64,000 bases of DNA from Lepeophtheirus salmonis (GCF_016086655.4 NC_052132.2:7442805-7506804); one strand, 5' to 3'. Positions 49,600-61,598 are shown, counted from the stretch's first letter. Notes: generated from the letters alone by a model not told the origin. Program-made: numbers and translations.

Positions 49600-50030
49600 A
49601 TAAAAACAATCTTAAACAAAAACAAGAACAAAATCCAAAATTGAATAAAAGGTGCACCACACTTTTCTGTCTAAAACGCCCAAAACTGTAAATTTCAGGG
49701 GTTGAGATCAGGGCTGAAGGAGAACCACAGGGAAGCACACCAGAAGTGAGCCATATTGTTGTTACATAATATTTGGTTATGTAATAGGGTTGTTATGTAC
49801 TTCTTGTTGTTAAAACAGGTGGGATGGAGATGGCAACAGAATTTTCAGCCTCCTTGCTAATGACAGTGAGCTAGTGAGGACGAGATTACACACGTGTTAT
49901 CTATTTTTGATGGTTCCACATACGTTTTAACATTGAAGCCTTAGATGAAAACAAAACTTGTTAAACGTAATGGGTATGAAATCGTAATTATATTCTACTG
50001 CATGTTTTGTGTCACCACTCTGTATATAAA
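49600..50030 (-). pseudogene. Decayed mariner transposase fragment
   Basis: The minus strand near 49760-49690 reads NNMAHFWCASLWFSFSPDLN + P, stop, NLQFWAF, matching H-F-W-P-x-x-x-W-P-P-S-S-P-D-L-N-P-x-D-F-x-x-W of the third catalytic region, with the terminal Asp lost. The N-terminal direction (49800-50000) is unreadable. Confidence 0.55.
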
Positions 50031-50049
50031 TCGCAATATTTAATATACA

Positions 50050-50260
50050 TATTTTAGTTAATTTTAGACTTTGTATTCAAATTTGTGGGATGACTTAAGA
50101 TATCCCAGAACTTTAGCTATTGTTTAAAACCTTTATTTGATATACAAACTTATATTGGCCTCGATATGGACCCTTTCATATAAACTATGTTAATATATCA
50201 TTATTTTTTGGTAAAGTTCAATTTGGCTACTTTATGTGTAATTTACAACTTATGTAAATG
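50050..50260. repeat. Dispersed repeat (group 11.1/30.2/50.1 kb)
   Basis: TTGTATTCAAATTTGTGGGA + TGACTTAAGATA, then an AAAACCTTTATTT block and AAGTTCAATTTGGCTACTTTA, in the same order as at 11160-11340. Confidence 0.45.
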
Positions 50261-50269
50261 GTACTTTGG

Positions 50270-51680
50270 AATATCTTGTTGAGATAAATTGAGGATAGTT
50301 GTCAAAAAGACAAAAAAAAACAAGTGTAATCCAGACATTATTTTGGGAAAAACATTCGTGCTAAGTTGAGTATTTAAAAAAAAAAGAGATTAAACAAAAA
50401 TGTCTATAAGCGCAATTTATATTTTTTATAGGGATGCTCAAGGCATGACTTTTTTTAGAATCGGGAGGAGGAGCCGACTCAGAAATTTAATATATATATA
50501 TATTTTCCCTTTCGATATGTAATAGTTTTTATTTGATTTAATAATTACCTAAGGGAAATATTACTAGTACCTATCATCATAGAAACAAACATTAAAGTTC
50601 TGTACATACCAATATATAATAAATATAATAGGTTACAATTTTTGATAACAATCTATCACTAGTATCAAATTTTTATCCCCCACCCCCCTAACAGGGGTGC
50701 TGTAAAGAAAAGAATAAGCTTGTCATCACATTCAGGGTCAAAACAAATACAACACCTCATATTAGAAATAAAACAATCCTAAAAAGTAAACGTAAAAAAT
50801 AGCATGTGAAAAATTAGTAAATAGATATCTTATTAAAAAAATAATCACAACACGCATGATAAAATCAAAATTCATCTAGAGTAGTATAGGCTATATTTTT
50901 GTAAAGTTTAATGTTTTACATAATTGGACCTTGCAATCATGTTATGCAATTTTGCAATGAATTTGGATCAAATTCTGAACGGAAGAGCCATGTCGTTAAA
51001 GCAATAAATTTTTTCCTCTTGAGTGGGCCCTCTCCCTAGGTAGTGATTGAATCGTTTAGCCATTATAAACCATATTCCTTTTAGATATTCATAGTCATGA
51101 AAAACATGGGCGAGCCTTTTATTTTTGTTGCAGTTTTTGCGTAGGGAAACATTAAAAAAAATTAATAATAATAATAATTTAAAAAAATAAGCAAATTGGA
51201 ACGAAAAAAACGTTGTTTTTTTTGTTAAGCACTCGACTTTTAGGATGTTATAATATTCCAAGTACTCTGTTTCCACTTTAGTACAAATATACCGAACAAC
51301 AATAATATAAATCTTATACAAAAATAGACAATTCATGTACTTGCATGAAATTTAAGACCAGTAAATCAGTATCAAGCTACAAGATCTAAAGAATAAACAT
51401 ACGATTTAGCAATGCAAACTTTGAAAATTTATTATGAAAAAAACCAGGAGCATTTACATCTACTTTACAAGCTTAATTGTTTTTGAGAAGCTGTACATAT
51501 TTTATGTCATATGTCGAGAAAAGGTAATCAAAATGCAAAATCTTTATTTTATATTTTATTGACCATTTGAATATCAATTTTATATTACAATACAAATCAG
51601 ATTCATCTACAAAATAGTATACTGAATTAATAGAGAAACTTTTTCCTTTTGATATCGCTATTAAAAAAAGACAAATGGTT
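50270..51680. other. AT-rich stretch with one unassigned open frame
   Basis: The minus-strand frame 50968-51336 (122 codons) ends with NKRLAHVFHDYEYLKGIWFI + MAKRFNHYLG..., which is more protein-like than its AT-rich start. I do not recognise it. A decayed repeat is likelier than a gene. Confidence 0.3.
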
Positions 51681-51742
51681 TTTTTAATAATTTTTTTTTT
51701 ATTTGAAAGCCTCAGCATTCCGGTTAATTCCGAGGTATTTCG

Positions 51743-52182
51743 TCAAAATTTGTTGCAGAGACGTTCGAGAAATGTCCAATTCCTGCAACGGTGTCGAGTT
51801 AATGTCCATGGGGTTTCAGTTACACTTTCGGCAACAGCAGCAATGTTTTCGATTAAGCACACTGGACGAACACGGGAACGCGTTGTTTTATCCATTAACG
51901 AACCAATTTCGCACTCACGCTTCACAAATTTATCCATAAACTGCCTGGAAGGCGCTTTATTTCGACCGAATTTTATGTGTAATTTTCTTGCAGTTTCGTT
52001 TGAAGACTCTCCATTTTGGAAGTATATCTTCAGTATTTCCCAATTTTCTTCGAGCGTAAACTTAACCCTTTTGTAAACCGGAGACCTTTTACAAAATATT
52101 AGACACAATGAGAATGTTATTACAGGTGTCAGACGTCAAAAAAGTGGTAGTTCAAAATGCAATCGCTAGATGGACCACCCTT
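51743..52182 (-). pseudogene. Mariner-type element, N-terminal half, with 5' inverted repeat (copy E)
   Basis: The minus strand from 52108 encodes VKFTLEENWEILKIYFQNGE, then RNKAPSRQFMDKFVKRECEI + GSLMDKTTRSR and PENIAAVAESVTETP-like residues (written here as LIENIAAVAESV). This is the double helix-turn-helix start (DUF4817-like) of a mariner lineage common in arthropods. About 121 codons are open. The 5' end AAGGGTGGTCCATCTAGCGA starts at 52182. The element breaks off at about 51743 into AT-rich DNA without a catalytic domain. The first 107 bp match the start of copy F at 63894. Confidence 0.7.
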
Positions 52183-52539
52183 TACAAAGAAAAATATTTA
52201 ATTATATTATGTGAAACTCATGGTTTTTTTAATGGTGAAATATGGAGTTTTAAGGAGTATAGCTATAGTTGCATAAAATATGTCCTCCTGGAGTGTAAAA
52301 ATAAAAGAAATCAAATATTAACGTGATAGTACGGTCATTTTTTTTTCATGCAGTTTTGCCGTCATAAGTCCTATGTATAGATACCTATTAATATGATGAG
52401 TAATTACATGTCCAGGCTCGTCGCTAGGAATTAACAATTACATTCTAGTGAAGTGGAGAACCGAGTGATTGCAAAGGTGGACTCAGGTTCTTTATCATCA
52501 TGCCATTGACTAGTCGACTACAAAGAATATAATTTTACA

Positions 52540-53430
52540 CAAAGAGTATGTACACACATATAAACCGGTAGGGCACATCAATCATTCGATGAGGTCGAAG
52601 TTGATCCAGATGTCTGGTTTTAAGATCACCATTAATGTGAACAGTCCAGATAGAAGTAGAGATATTCTTGACAGAAATATTTAAGGTTACGAGAGTTAAA
52701 ATTTTTACAGCAAACATTGGTGCTTTCTCTAATTGGCTCTTTCATTGGGATTCTTTTGTTAGGAAGTAAACCATCAAGACTTTTACCTATGTTATGACGA
52801 ATAAGGAGTTCAACTGTGCACTTTTCACACAATTAAGAGTAGAACGATAAATAAAAAGTATGTATCTACAGAGATTCCAAGATTCTTCTTCATCATGTCT
52901 TTCAAAATATGTACAGCCCTCTCGGCTTCTCTGTTAGATTCCGGATGATGTGGCAGAGAAATAGACACCTTCACCCCCTAATCCGACATATTAGATTTGA
53001 ATTTGTTGTTCGTAAACTGAGAAACATTAAGGAAAACCAATTCTAGAGAACCAGTATAATAGTTGTTGCAGTGTGTGAGAAGTAGATGTGTTAGACTGGG
53101 GCATCGGTCCATTTGGACCCTGCGTCGACAATAATTTGGAAATCCTTCCCTTTGAATTGTAAGAAATCCACGTGATCACGTTCCCAAAGTCAGGCAGGAA
53201 AGAAGGATACATATTTTGTAGGTGGAGAAAAAGTGCCTGACAGATATTGCAGGCGTTTACAAGATTTGTGATGTCGTTGTCAATATTAGGCCCCCACGTA
53301 ATACTGTGGGCGATTAATTTCATTTTAACTATCTTACGGTGACATAAGTGAAGTTATTCTAGAATTATTTTGCATAAGGAGGAAGGGACGACCAGGTGGA
53401 TTCTCCAAAACAGTAGCCCATATAAAAAAA
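52540..53430 (-). pseudogene. Ty3/gypsy-type retrotransposon integrase remnant
   Basis: Minus-strand frames give the integrase in order. First is an H-x-x-H...C-x-x-C zinc-binding start (HLCHRKIVKMKLIAH, then DITNLVNACNICQ, about 53340-53240). Next is a core segment SYNSKGRISKLL and FSRIGFP (about 53150-53030). Then come SQFTNNKFKSNMSD, stop, GVKVSISLPHHPESN + REAERAVHILKDMM (about 53010-52890), which holds the catalytic Glu region. A tail resembling LLIRHNIGKSLDGLLPNKRI ends near 52750. Stops and shifts show it is dead. No LTR, reverse transcriptase or gag was found, so only the end of pol remains. Confidence 0.72.
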
Positions 53431-53599
53431 ATTACCTCTTTTCGTGTAAACATTGTCAACAACTTTCTTCCAGCCGTTTGTTTTTGCAATTTTGTAATTT
53501 TTCTCATTATAATCTGTATATATAAAATAGAATTTGTGTCTCTTTTGATGCTAGTCAGGCTAAGACGGGGTGACAATTTCATTTATTTTTTTTCTTTAC

Positions 53600-53830
53600 A
53601 TGTTACAACTTGTATAAGAAAATTATTCAAGCTCCAATTTCTTCGTCTGAAAATGTATTATTTAATTACAACATTGGTCATTCTACTGACCAATTATTAA
53701 TTGATATTATCCTTTCATTTTGGACTATTCAAATTAGTTAGTTAATATGTATTTATGAGTTCTGTGGGCATTTGAACTTAATAATGTGCCATAAAATACC
53801 TATACTTTTGTAATTTGCATTAAAATTGTA
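53600..53830. repeat. Dispersed repeat (group 7.7/18.1/53.7 kb)
   Basis: CAATTATTAATTGATATTAT, CCTTTCATTTTGGACTATTC and CTGTGGGCATTTGAACTTAA + TAATGTGCCATAAAATA follow the same order as 18110-18250. An ACATGTTACAACTTGTA block at about 53598 resembles the palindrome at 18383, suggesting it belongs to the repeat end. Confidence 0.45.
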
Positions 53831-54039
53831 AAAAATTACACAATTAAAATTTCGACCATCTAAGAAAAATTCAGGAAAACTTTTCAAAAAATCCTCTTTT
53901 TTCCTGAAACCTTGTCACACATACTTTATGGTCGATAGACACATTTGGGCACAGTACTCCTCTATAGAGGTCTTCAGGCTAGTTATATTATGGCAGTAGG
54001 TTGTATAGCCATGTTTTAATGAATCTTTACACATAGTAG

Positions 54040-54400
54040 TCAAAAGTATTCAGGTTTCGTGATGACGAAGGCTGAAGTTCATTTGACCAAATTTTCTTTC
54101 AAGACGTATTAAGTAACCTTTTTGTGTGAAGGAAAGAGCCCCGTATTGGGAAAATACAAAATTCCCAACCGTATATGAGTTGTGGAGAACACGAAAAACA
54201 TTGTGGGCCAAAGTATTTAGGTATAGAATGTTATTTATTTGGTATTTGTCCAGATTGAAGGAAAGGTTTTTCATCAGTTCTAATTACTCCCATACATCAT
54301 GGCTGATTGAGGATACCTTGAACGTCTCACTTATCAAACACTTGGGGGCATATACTTTTAATTCTTGGTGCACCTTGAATTGCTAGCACAGCCAAGACTA
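54040..54400. other. Block of protein-like composition, unassigned
   Basis: Both strands have open frames of 74-86 codons here. The minus strand also offers a TDEKPFLQSGQIPNK stretch in another frame that faintly recalls the D-E-K of Tc1/mariner catalytic domains. Too weak to call; probably another transposon relic. Confidence 0.3.
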
Positions 54401-54409
54401 AATATATTA

Positions 54410-55240
54410 TTTATAGAATCTGCGCATACACTTTCTTCCGTAACCCAAAAACATTTTAAAATAACATAGTTTCATTTGAATAAAATAACTATTAAAGCAA
54501 ATTGTTAACGCTCTTAGGTCAACAAAATCTCTTAAAATGTTTTAATCTAAATAAATGAAAAAATGAATTAGTTAGTGTTGTTTCAAAGAGTACGATATTG
54601 AGACATACTGTAAAAACAAAAGCAAGCCAAATATTTTCATTAGAATGTTTTCATTGTTATAATTTTTAATTACGGTTAGCTTTAGAAAAAAGTAAAGTAC
54701 CTTTCTTTAATATCTTAATCATAATGTGTGTATATATTTAGCATATATTTTTATTTGTTCAATTTGTAGCTTATTAAAAATAAAGCATTTAAATTTTTAA
54801 CATTAGTTTCTACTTTACTATTAATTTCAATAATTAGAAGCAGGCAATGACAGTACAAAAGAAATATTTTAATTTACTTCCGGTTTCTATTATACTTTAT
54901 CTTTCAAGTTAGTTTTCTACCATGCGTAGGTTTCTTTTATTTTATATCATATATAAGCTTATCAAATTATTTTTAATATAATTCCAAGGATATTTAGAAT
55001 TATCAATATAATATGAATAAAGGAATAATAATGGAGTAAAAAGCAAAAGGTAGAGTATCATCTAACCCATAAGAAAATTCACTGCAAATTTTTTTCGTCA
55101 GTAGTGTTTTTGAAAATTAATTCACTGAACTCAAACTAAATGTTTCTTATCTGTAAATACATAAAAGTGGTTTCACAGTTGTGCAAATAACATAAATGGA
55201 GAACTAACATATTTTTTCATATTTGCTTAGAAAATATCAA
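54410..55240. other. AT-rich stretch, no gene recognised
   Basis: Scanned without finding coding blocks, inverted ends or structured RNA. Confidence 0.4.
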
Positions 55241-55245
55241 TGAAA

Positions 55246-56140
55246 TGTTAAATTATATTTTTGACAAATAGAACAATTGCTTTATATTGTAAGAAGTTCC
55301 ACCAGCATTAAAAGGCAGATGTAAATAACATATACTTTAACAGAGTCACTCCAGATCAAATACACCAAAAGTGTATTAGGGGCGTCCGCAGGTGGTAGGC
55401 TGCAGGGTATGTTGCCCCCCCCCCACAAAAAAATAATCCAAAAAATAAGCATTCAATTTTTTTTCTATAAATTTATTTTTTTGTGAATAGCTTTGGATTT
55501 TTGAAATTTTTGGGAATAAAAAATTATTGATGAAATCTTATTTTATATTTTTCAAAAATATGGCAGTTGTTTTATATTCTAAGATTTCCATGAGTATTAC
55601 CAGGACAGTCGTAATAACATATATTGTAACAGAGTAACTCTAGATCAAATTCATTAAAAGTTTATCAGGGGCGTCCGCGGAGAGTAGGCTGGAGAGTCTG
55701 TAAAGCCACCCTCCCAAATATCTAAACAAAATAATTCTTCAAATGTTTTTCAAAAAATTTAATTTTCTCTGAATAGCTATGGATTTTTATTTTTTTTAAC
55801 AATATAATAAATATTTTTGAGACCAGCTGTAGATTTTTGAAATTTTTTGCTTAAAAAATTATTTTTTCTGAATAGCTATGAATATTTGTATTATTTTCGG
55901 ATAAATTAAATTTTTTCTGAATAGTTAATTTTTGAAATTTTTTTCGAAAAAAATTAATTTATAAAATTTATATACACAAAATTTAATCTTTGCAATTTCA
56001 TTTTTGAATTTATATTTTCCAAAACATTTAGTTTTTGAGATTTTTGTGAATTGTTATGGATTTTGAAAAAAAAAAAAATCCAAAAATCAAGCCCTCCCCC
56101 AAAAAAAAAAAAAATAATAATATTGCGGTTGTTATGTTTA
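55246..56140. repeat. Tandem copies of the GC-headed, T-rich repeat with internal minisatellite
   Basis: Two units of about 296 bp start near 55246 and 55542. Each has TTTATATT...TAAGA...TTCC, then ACAGAGTnACTCnAGATCAAAT, then the head AGGGGCGTCCGC(A/G)G, then a T-rich tail. The second tail expands into four or five units of about 55-65 bp built on CTGAATAGCTATGGATTTTT and AAAAATTAATTTTT, reaching about 56100, where GCCCTCCCCC follows. Related copies are at 25020 and 32150. It is non-coding. Confidence 0.6.
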
Positions 56141-56239
56141 TACCTCAACAGCTCAGAATGGGATACATTTTTTGAAAACAAGATTAAAGGACGTTAATTC
56201 AAATATAATAGACAATTCCATAATATTAAATCGCCCAAA

Positions 56240-57720
56240 AAAAAAGGACAGCTTTATCCCAACCACCTCAGAATTTGGTGACATTTAGTTCAAATGTATA
56301 TTCTTGCTTGGAATTATTTTCTTTGAAAATCAGGATATATCTTCTTGTGTTCATGAACGTAACATAGTAGATATTGTTCTTATTCCTCATCCGCTGTAAT
56401 TAAACCATACAAGTATTTCATAAACTTTTGAAATATATCTCAGTTGTATCATTGACTGCTGTAGGCATCGACAATTTTTTCGGGCTCCAATTGAAGCAGA
56501 ATTACTATCTCATAAAGATGGAGCTTCACGCCGAAAATCATCTTCAATTTTGAAACGGGAAAACAGTGTAATACTTTTGACCCATATAAAGTAATATATT
56601 TTTTTTAAATGAATTCAAATTTCGTATATTTATAGACGAGTTGTTAATGAAACAATTAATGAAGTAGTCACTAGAATTAAAAACATTCACGTACCAAACA
56701 AAGAACCATCCCTTCGGTGCAAAATATATTTTGCTATGTCCCAAGATATTTTTATTAGTCAAATTTTTTCTTTAGCTTCTTGATCGACATCATCATCGAA
56801 GAATGAAAGGACATTAGCTTCATTAGTTAAATACCATAAATTATGACTAAGTTTCTTTCAAGCAGCTTTTGATATTGCTTGGTATATAATTTTTTGTAAT
56901 CTTTCAATGATTTTAACAAGCATAAATCATTATGGTCCTTCAACTAAAAAAATACATTGAAATCAAAGCTTAATTTATATTTTTACAATAAATAAATATA
57001 TATCTAATAACGTTATACCATTGCAGCAGGGAACTTAATAAGGATATCTGCAGAGAGTATATTGCTCTGGCCATCCAAAAAGCCAACTTTATTTTATTTT
57101 TATCATTGTTTCCACCTAAAAATATAATACATAGTTCTATGAGCTCCATGTCATCATCTCTCATAACTTTATTTAGCTCACTGTGATAATATTCTAATAA
57201 ATTTTCAATTTCCAAAACTGATTGATTATCTTGTACTAATTACTATAAGGAGTTTATTTTGAAGGAATTTATATTTTTCCACTAATCTTTTAATTTTTGA
57301 AAGAGAGTAATGTTTGGATTTATTGATACAAGTTTGATTTTCACTTCAAAAATACTTTTTTTAATCATTTCATGAAGGTGATGACGACAAGGAAAAACAT
57401 TTTATTTTTATATTTTTGCTCCCGTTAGACCCGTAGCATAACGGTACCATTAATACGGCCTGTATTTGAAGCTGTGGTATCACATCAGAGAACTTCCACA
57501 TTTTCTTTGAGTTCCTAGTCTAGGATTTAATTTCATATGTAAAGACAATTGGCAAACTTTTTTCTTTAATCTTCCAGTTATTCAAAGTCGGCAATAATTT
57601 TCCATCCCAAAGTAAAACTACAACATCAGGTATTTTGTCTTTAAAATCAATTTTTATGGTGTTCGCCCGATATGTTCTTTGGTCACTCCGTATCTTTTGA
57701 TAAAAAACTTACAAATAGAA
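56240..57720 (-). pseudogene. Unclassified transposase-like family, decayed copy 2
   Basis: Minus-strand landmarks in order: VVVLLWDGKLLPTL (about 57630-57590), DTTASNTGRINGT (about 57490-57450), FPCRHHLHEM (about 57400-57375), then LIELCIIFLGGNNDKNK and AFWMARAIYSLQISLL (about 57150-57040), and KIYFAPKGWFF near 56720. The D-T-T-x-x-N-T-G and C-R-H-H spacing recalls the RNase H-like core and C-x-x-H step of hAT-related transposases. I associate it with an uncharacterised protein family repeated in arthropod genomes. Stops and frameshifts abound, so it is a relic. It lies head to tail with copy 1. Confidence 0.5.
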
Positions 57721-58649
57721 AATTCATGAATATTCAACCTCAAATAAACAATAGTTGCTTCAAGAATAAAGATTGTATCTCTGGCACTTAGTCATAAAAT
57801 CTTTCTTGATCAATTTTGGGTTGCTATTTTATATAAAATTAGTTTGAACTTGTTTAGATATAAATAAGAAAAAAATTCAAACAGATTTTTCTTATTTGAA
57901 ATTTAAAATGCCCAGCAGAATTCATAAGAAAAGTTGGGCTAAAAGTGGATATCATCATTTTAATAAAATAACACTTACCTCTACCTTAAGTTCTCGTTAG
58001 AACCTGTCATTGTTGTAAAAAAAAAATCCATATTAGAGAAGCCAAAATCAAACAGGGAAAAAAATAGGAAGGGGGGGGGCTATTCATTTCAAATTTTTGA
58101 AAAAAAAAAATATATTATTTGTCTTCGGACACACTAATGTACATAGTTCTTAAAACTTTAGAAGAAATTGTTAACACAATTTTGGATCAACTTTTAAAAA
58201 CTCTTCTGGGAGTTTCAGCATCTCAATGAATTTTTTTGTCCTTTTTGTAACAAAAACTTCTAAATTTTTATGGATATTTTTTTTGTTGAATTTTGGTCTT
58301 ATTTTGTCTTATTTTTCATTCAAAATAATATTTATTATTTCGTTGCCAAACTTACTCGACGATCAAATAGATCCAAAACACCAAGCTTTTCAGATAAATT
58401 CAATAAATGGTTTCAAAAAAAATTATGATGCCGTTTTTGAAATTAGAATATTGATTCCGGAATAATTATTTAGTGGTTTCATCCAATTCAAATCATTAAA
58501 TGGAGCATCTGAGGCAGAAGAGCAGAGATCCATGCTTTCACATATATTCGTATAAAAAAGATACAAATATCCAGCAATCTTTGTTCCTCTTTAGAAGTTA
58601 ATTTAAATTGGGACTTAAATAACCAAATTTTTTTTAAAATATATTACAA

Positions 58650-59505
58650 TACTTTAGACAACCAACGAGCGTGGTGCATTGTACCAAAAATTTTAGTCCA
58701 TGTTTTGGAGTTCCACCAAGAAATATTATTGATTGTTCCAAAAATTATTTACAATCATCTATTGGAAGACTTCGTTAAAGATGATCGTTGGCAAAATTGA
58801 TAACTTCTTTTTGTAAATATTCAGGGTGACATACTATTTCACTATTTACAGTTACCGGCATGTAATTAGTTTTTTCTATCATTTACCACATTATTTGGAA
58901 TCTTTTGAAGAGTAAAACCTTGATAGAACTGGTATCTCCTATAAGAATGCATAAAAAAATGAGCTATTTATTAATTCTATAATGTTATACCTACACGCAA
59001 GTAGTCATAAACTTTTTATCAAGCATTTTCTCTAGCTTTTTTACCTGTGGTGAAGCTGGTTGTATCAAAACACATAATTTTAATATTGTCTGCTCCTCCC
59101 CAATCTTGAACGGCTTTACAAATTGAAGTAGCTTTTTTGTTTATCTTGTACCAAATGGAACATGGGAACACAAAGTAATTTTGAAATTTATCTTCCATAA
59201 ATTATTATTGGGAGATGATCGACCATATCTTTTCCAATTAGATGGGGCATCATGTTACCATCCCAATGGATAACCAGAGGAATGTTATATCGGAAATTTT
59301 TCTTGATGTTTTTATTTATATCAAATTCTCTTAGTATGAATAGTACTTGGGTTAAGAGCAACCTCATTAATGCTTTTTCCATACTCTTGAGTGAATCTGA
59401 AAATATTAAAACATTATTTCGATTAAACACTTTTGTGCAATCAAGAGCAGATGCAACTTCTGGAGTAATTAAAAATGTTCTTCCTCTTTTAAAATTTGAT
59501 TAAGT
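58650..59505 (-). pseudogene. Unclassified transposase-like family, decayed copy 1
   Basis: The minus strand is open for about 105 codons from 59503: KRGRTFLITPEVASALDCTK, then FNRNNVLIFSDS, and VIHWDGNMMPHLIGKDMVDH + LPIIIYG at 59290-59190. After breaks it continues ICKAVQDWGGADNIKI + MCFDTTSFTTGK (about 59125-59045) and, frameshifted, FLGGTPKHG and GTMHHARWLSK (about 58715-58650). These blocks are collinear with copy 2, so the two are independent decayed copies of one family. The C-terminal third is missing. The function is not known to me; a DNA transposase is the best inference. Confidence 0.55.
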
Positions 59506-59509
59506 AGAC

Positions 59510-60400
59510 CCTAGTTCTTTTCCCTCCTTAATATTTTTGTTGTATAAATATAATATGAGTAGAGTTCCTTGCCAAATGGATTTAAATTATATACAAAAAT
59601 ATTGCACGCAACAAATTGTATATGTATTAGTTATCTCTTCGACTATTTTTCATTTTAAGTCATACATTGAATATTTTTCTATCAGAATAGCAGTAATATA
59701 TCTTAGAATAAATTTTGTATTGTAAACTGATTTCACGATAATCGAGGAAGAAGTTTTTTTTTTTTTAATTGGCAATTTCAACAAAATGAAAACTAAGAAA
59801 CACCCTACACAGAAAATTACTTTTTCTTATAAAAGCACATTTAATCAAATTTTACTGTATTTATTTTTTTTTTGACGGATACATCAAATATCTATACTCT
59901 TAATGATAAATTTTAAATATTCGATTAATCAAGATGTAGTTTATGCTAAAGTATCCACCCCACTGCTGGAGCTATTGGCATATGCCCCCTCACATCTTTG
60001 CAATATGTATATAGTAACGACAATATTTCTGTAAATGGCTAGTAGTAAAACATAAATTCTTTTCTGACTCCATGACTTCTTACATAGACTCCAATATAAT
60101 TCCCGTAATGAAATTGTTGATGGTAAACTACAAAGCTATAAAAGTTCATTTTTATATAATAGAACGAAATGTATTTTTGCAGCTTGATAAAGTATGTTAA
60201 TGTTTCATTAATTAAATTAAAATATATTTTGTTCAAGTATGATATAAGAGTCATTCTAAATTGATAAAAAAATATACAATTTACAATCTATGGTGTCCAT
60301 TTTATGCAAAAAAAATTATTATGCAAATAATATGTTTATTATCTTTCATTTAGTTTGCATAAATCATTTTAGTATTTTTGTTCAAAATATTTCATTTAAT
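59510..60400. other. AT-rich stretch, no gene recognised
   Basis: Only short AT-rich ORFs on both strands. Confidence 0.4.
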
Positions 60401-60405
60401 ACATA

Positions 60406-61598
60406 ACGGGTGTAAAAACAGTAATGATACATTCTAAAAATACAGTTTTGAATAGGCGCAAAATGAAACCCGGGATTGCGTTCTTGTTGATTAACCTTCA
60501 AAGTTCCGATTATTTTTGAATATCTTAGATTCTAAGCCTTTGATTGATGTACATGTTGTAAACAAAATATATATATATGTATATGTCACGATGCAGGCAA
60601 GAAGAACCATCATAGGTAATTTAATCCACACGGCGAGGACCACCTCGAACATCATGAAGACCTTAATCAGCAAGGCAACAGTCTGTCGGGTCAAAAATCG
60701 TTTGACTGATAGGTGCAGCTGTAAGGACAACCCCACGAATGGAAGACTCACTAAAGTGAAGCCTGAAAAAATCATGGAGGCCTTTAATGTCAACCCAACG
60801 ATAAAGATGTCAGAGTACCACTAGAAGAAGAAGGTGCGTCGACCTACTGCGGACAATGTCCTCCAAAAGTCTGGAGGAAGGTCGCTTAGTAGAATTGAGA
60901 GGTCATTCCTCTACCAATGTCAAAAAGAACTCCGCCTTTAGTGATTTCAACAACTCTTGAATTATCTGAAGCACAACAGCATCAGGACAGTCACAAAGAC
61001 TAATTATCCGGTCTCTGTGATGATGTTGGGAGTTGTCGCATCAACTGGAGAAAAAATCCTTCCAATTTGGTTTCCTGTTTGATACCAGTTACCTGCAGCG
61101 GACTACTTGATGGAGTTGAAGAAGAAAGTGGTCCCATTGATCACCAAGACCATAAATAAGTCCAACAAGGTCACGTACGTATTTCAGCTGGAAGGGGTTC
61201 CGGACAATTCTGCTAATATTGTACATGAGTGAATGGGTAGCAACATGAAATTCTAGTCCCGAAACTTAGGCCTCCTCAGAGCCCAGATCTGAATCCACTA
61301 GATTACTCCATTTGGTGGCAAATTGAGAAGAAGGCCTACAAAGTCCGCCACCCGAATATTGATGCCATAAAGACATCCAATGAACAGCAGTGGAGGATCA
61401 TGAATAATGACTACGTTAACAATGTGTGCAAGGAGTTCTGAAGGCGGTTGGATTGTGACTGATGGTAGCCAGATTCATAATGAATTGTTATAGTAAAAAA
61501 TATTTTAAAATAAAATTTTCGATGTACAGTAGCCTGATCAATTATGAGTATATTTATGACTACTAAGAGACAGGTCTCAGTATTTTTCTACGCCCAGT
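60406..61598 (+). mobile_element. Tc1/mariner element, nearly full length but inactive
   Basis: ACGGGTGTAAAAACAGTAAT at the left and the reverse of the right end CTGGGCGTAGAAAAATACTG form diverged inverted repeats, each next to TA. The transposase starts at 60591 (MQARRTIIGNLIHTARTTSN). It has two helix-turn-helix parts (TVCRVKNRLTDRCSCKDNPT; RSLSRIERSFL), then TKTNYPVSVMMLGVVASTGE, YVFQLEGVPDNSANIVHE and SPDLNPLDYSIWW, and ends near 61440 (NNDYVNNVCKEF). The usual Q-Q-D-G-A-P reads Q-L-E-G-V-P, so the second catalytic Asp is lost. The segment carrying the first catalytic Asp is deleted near 60960-61000, and there are stops. It is the most complete element in the window. Confidence 0.8.
60591..61440 (+). 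pseudogene. Broken transposase gene of the 60.4 kb element
   Basis: The first 78 codons are open (60591-60824), covering the DNA-binding domain. Later segments are open only in pieces and in more than one frame. One catalytic Asp region is deleted, one is substituted, and only the last (NPLDYS) is intact. Compared with a usual 330-350 residues it is about 50 residues short. Confidence 0.75.

Noticed and set aside
56970..57215. 81-codon minus-strand ORF as a host gene
   Set aside because: Its residues are collinear with the repeated transposase-like family that also occurs at 58650-59505, so it is a relic fragment.
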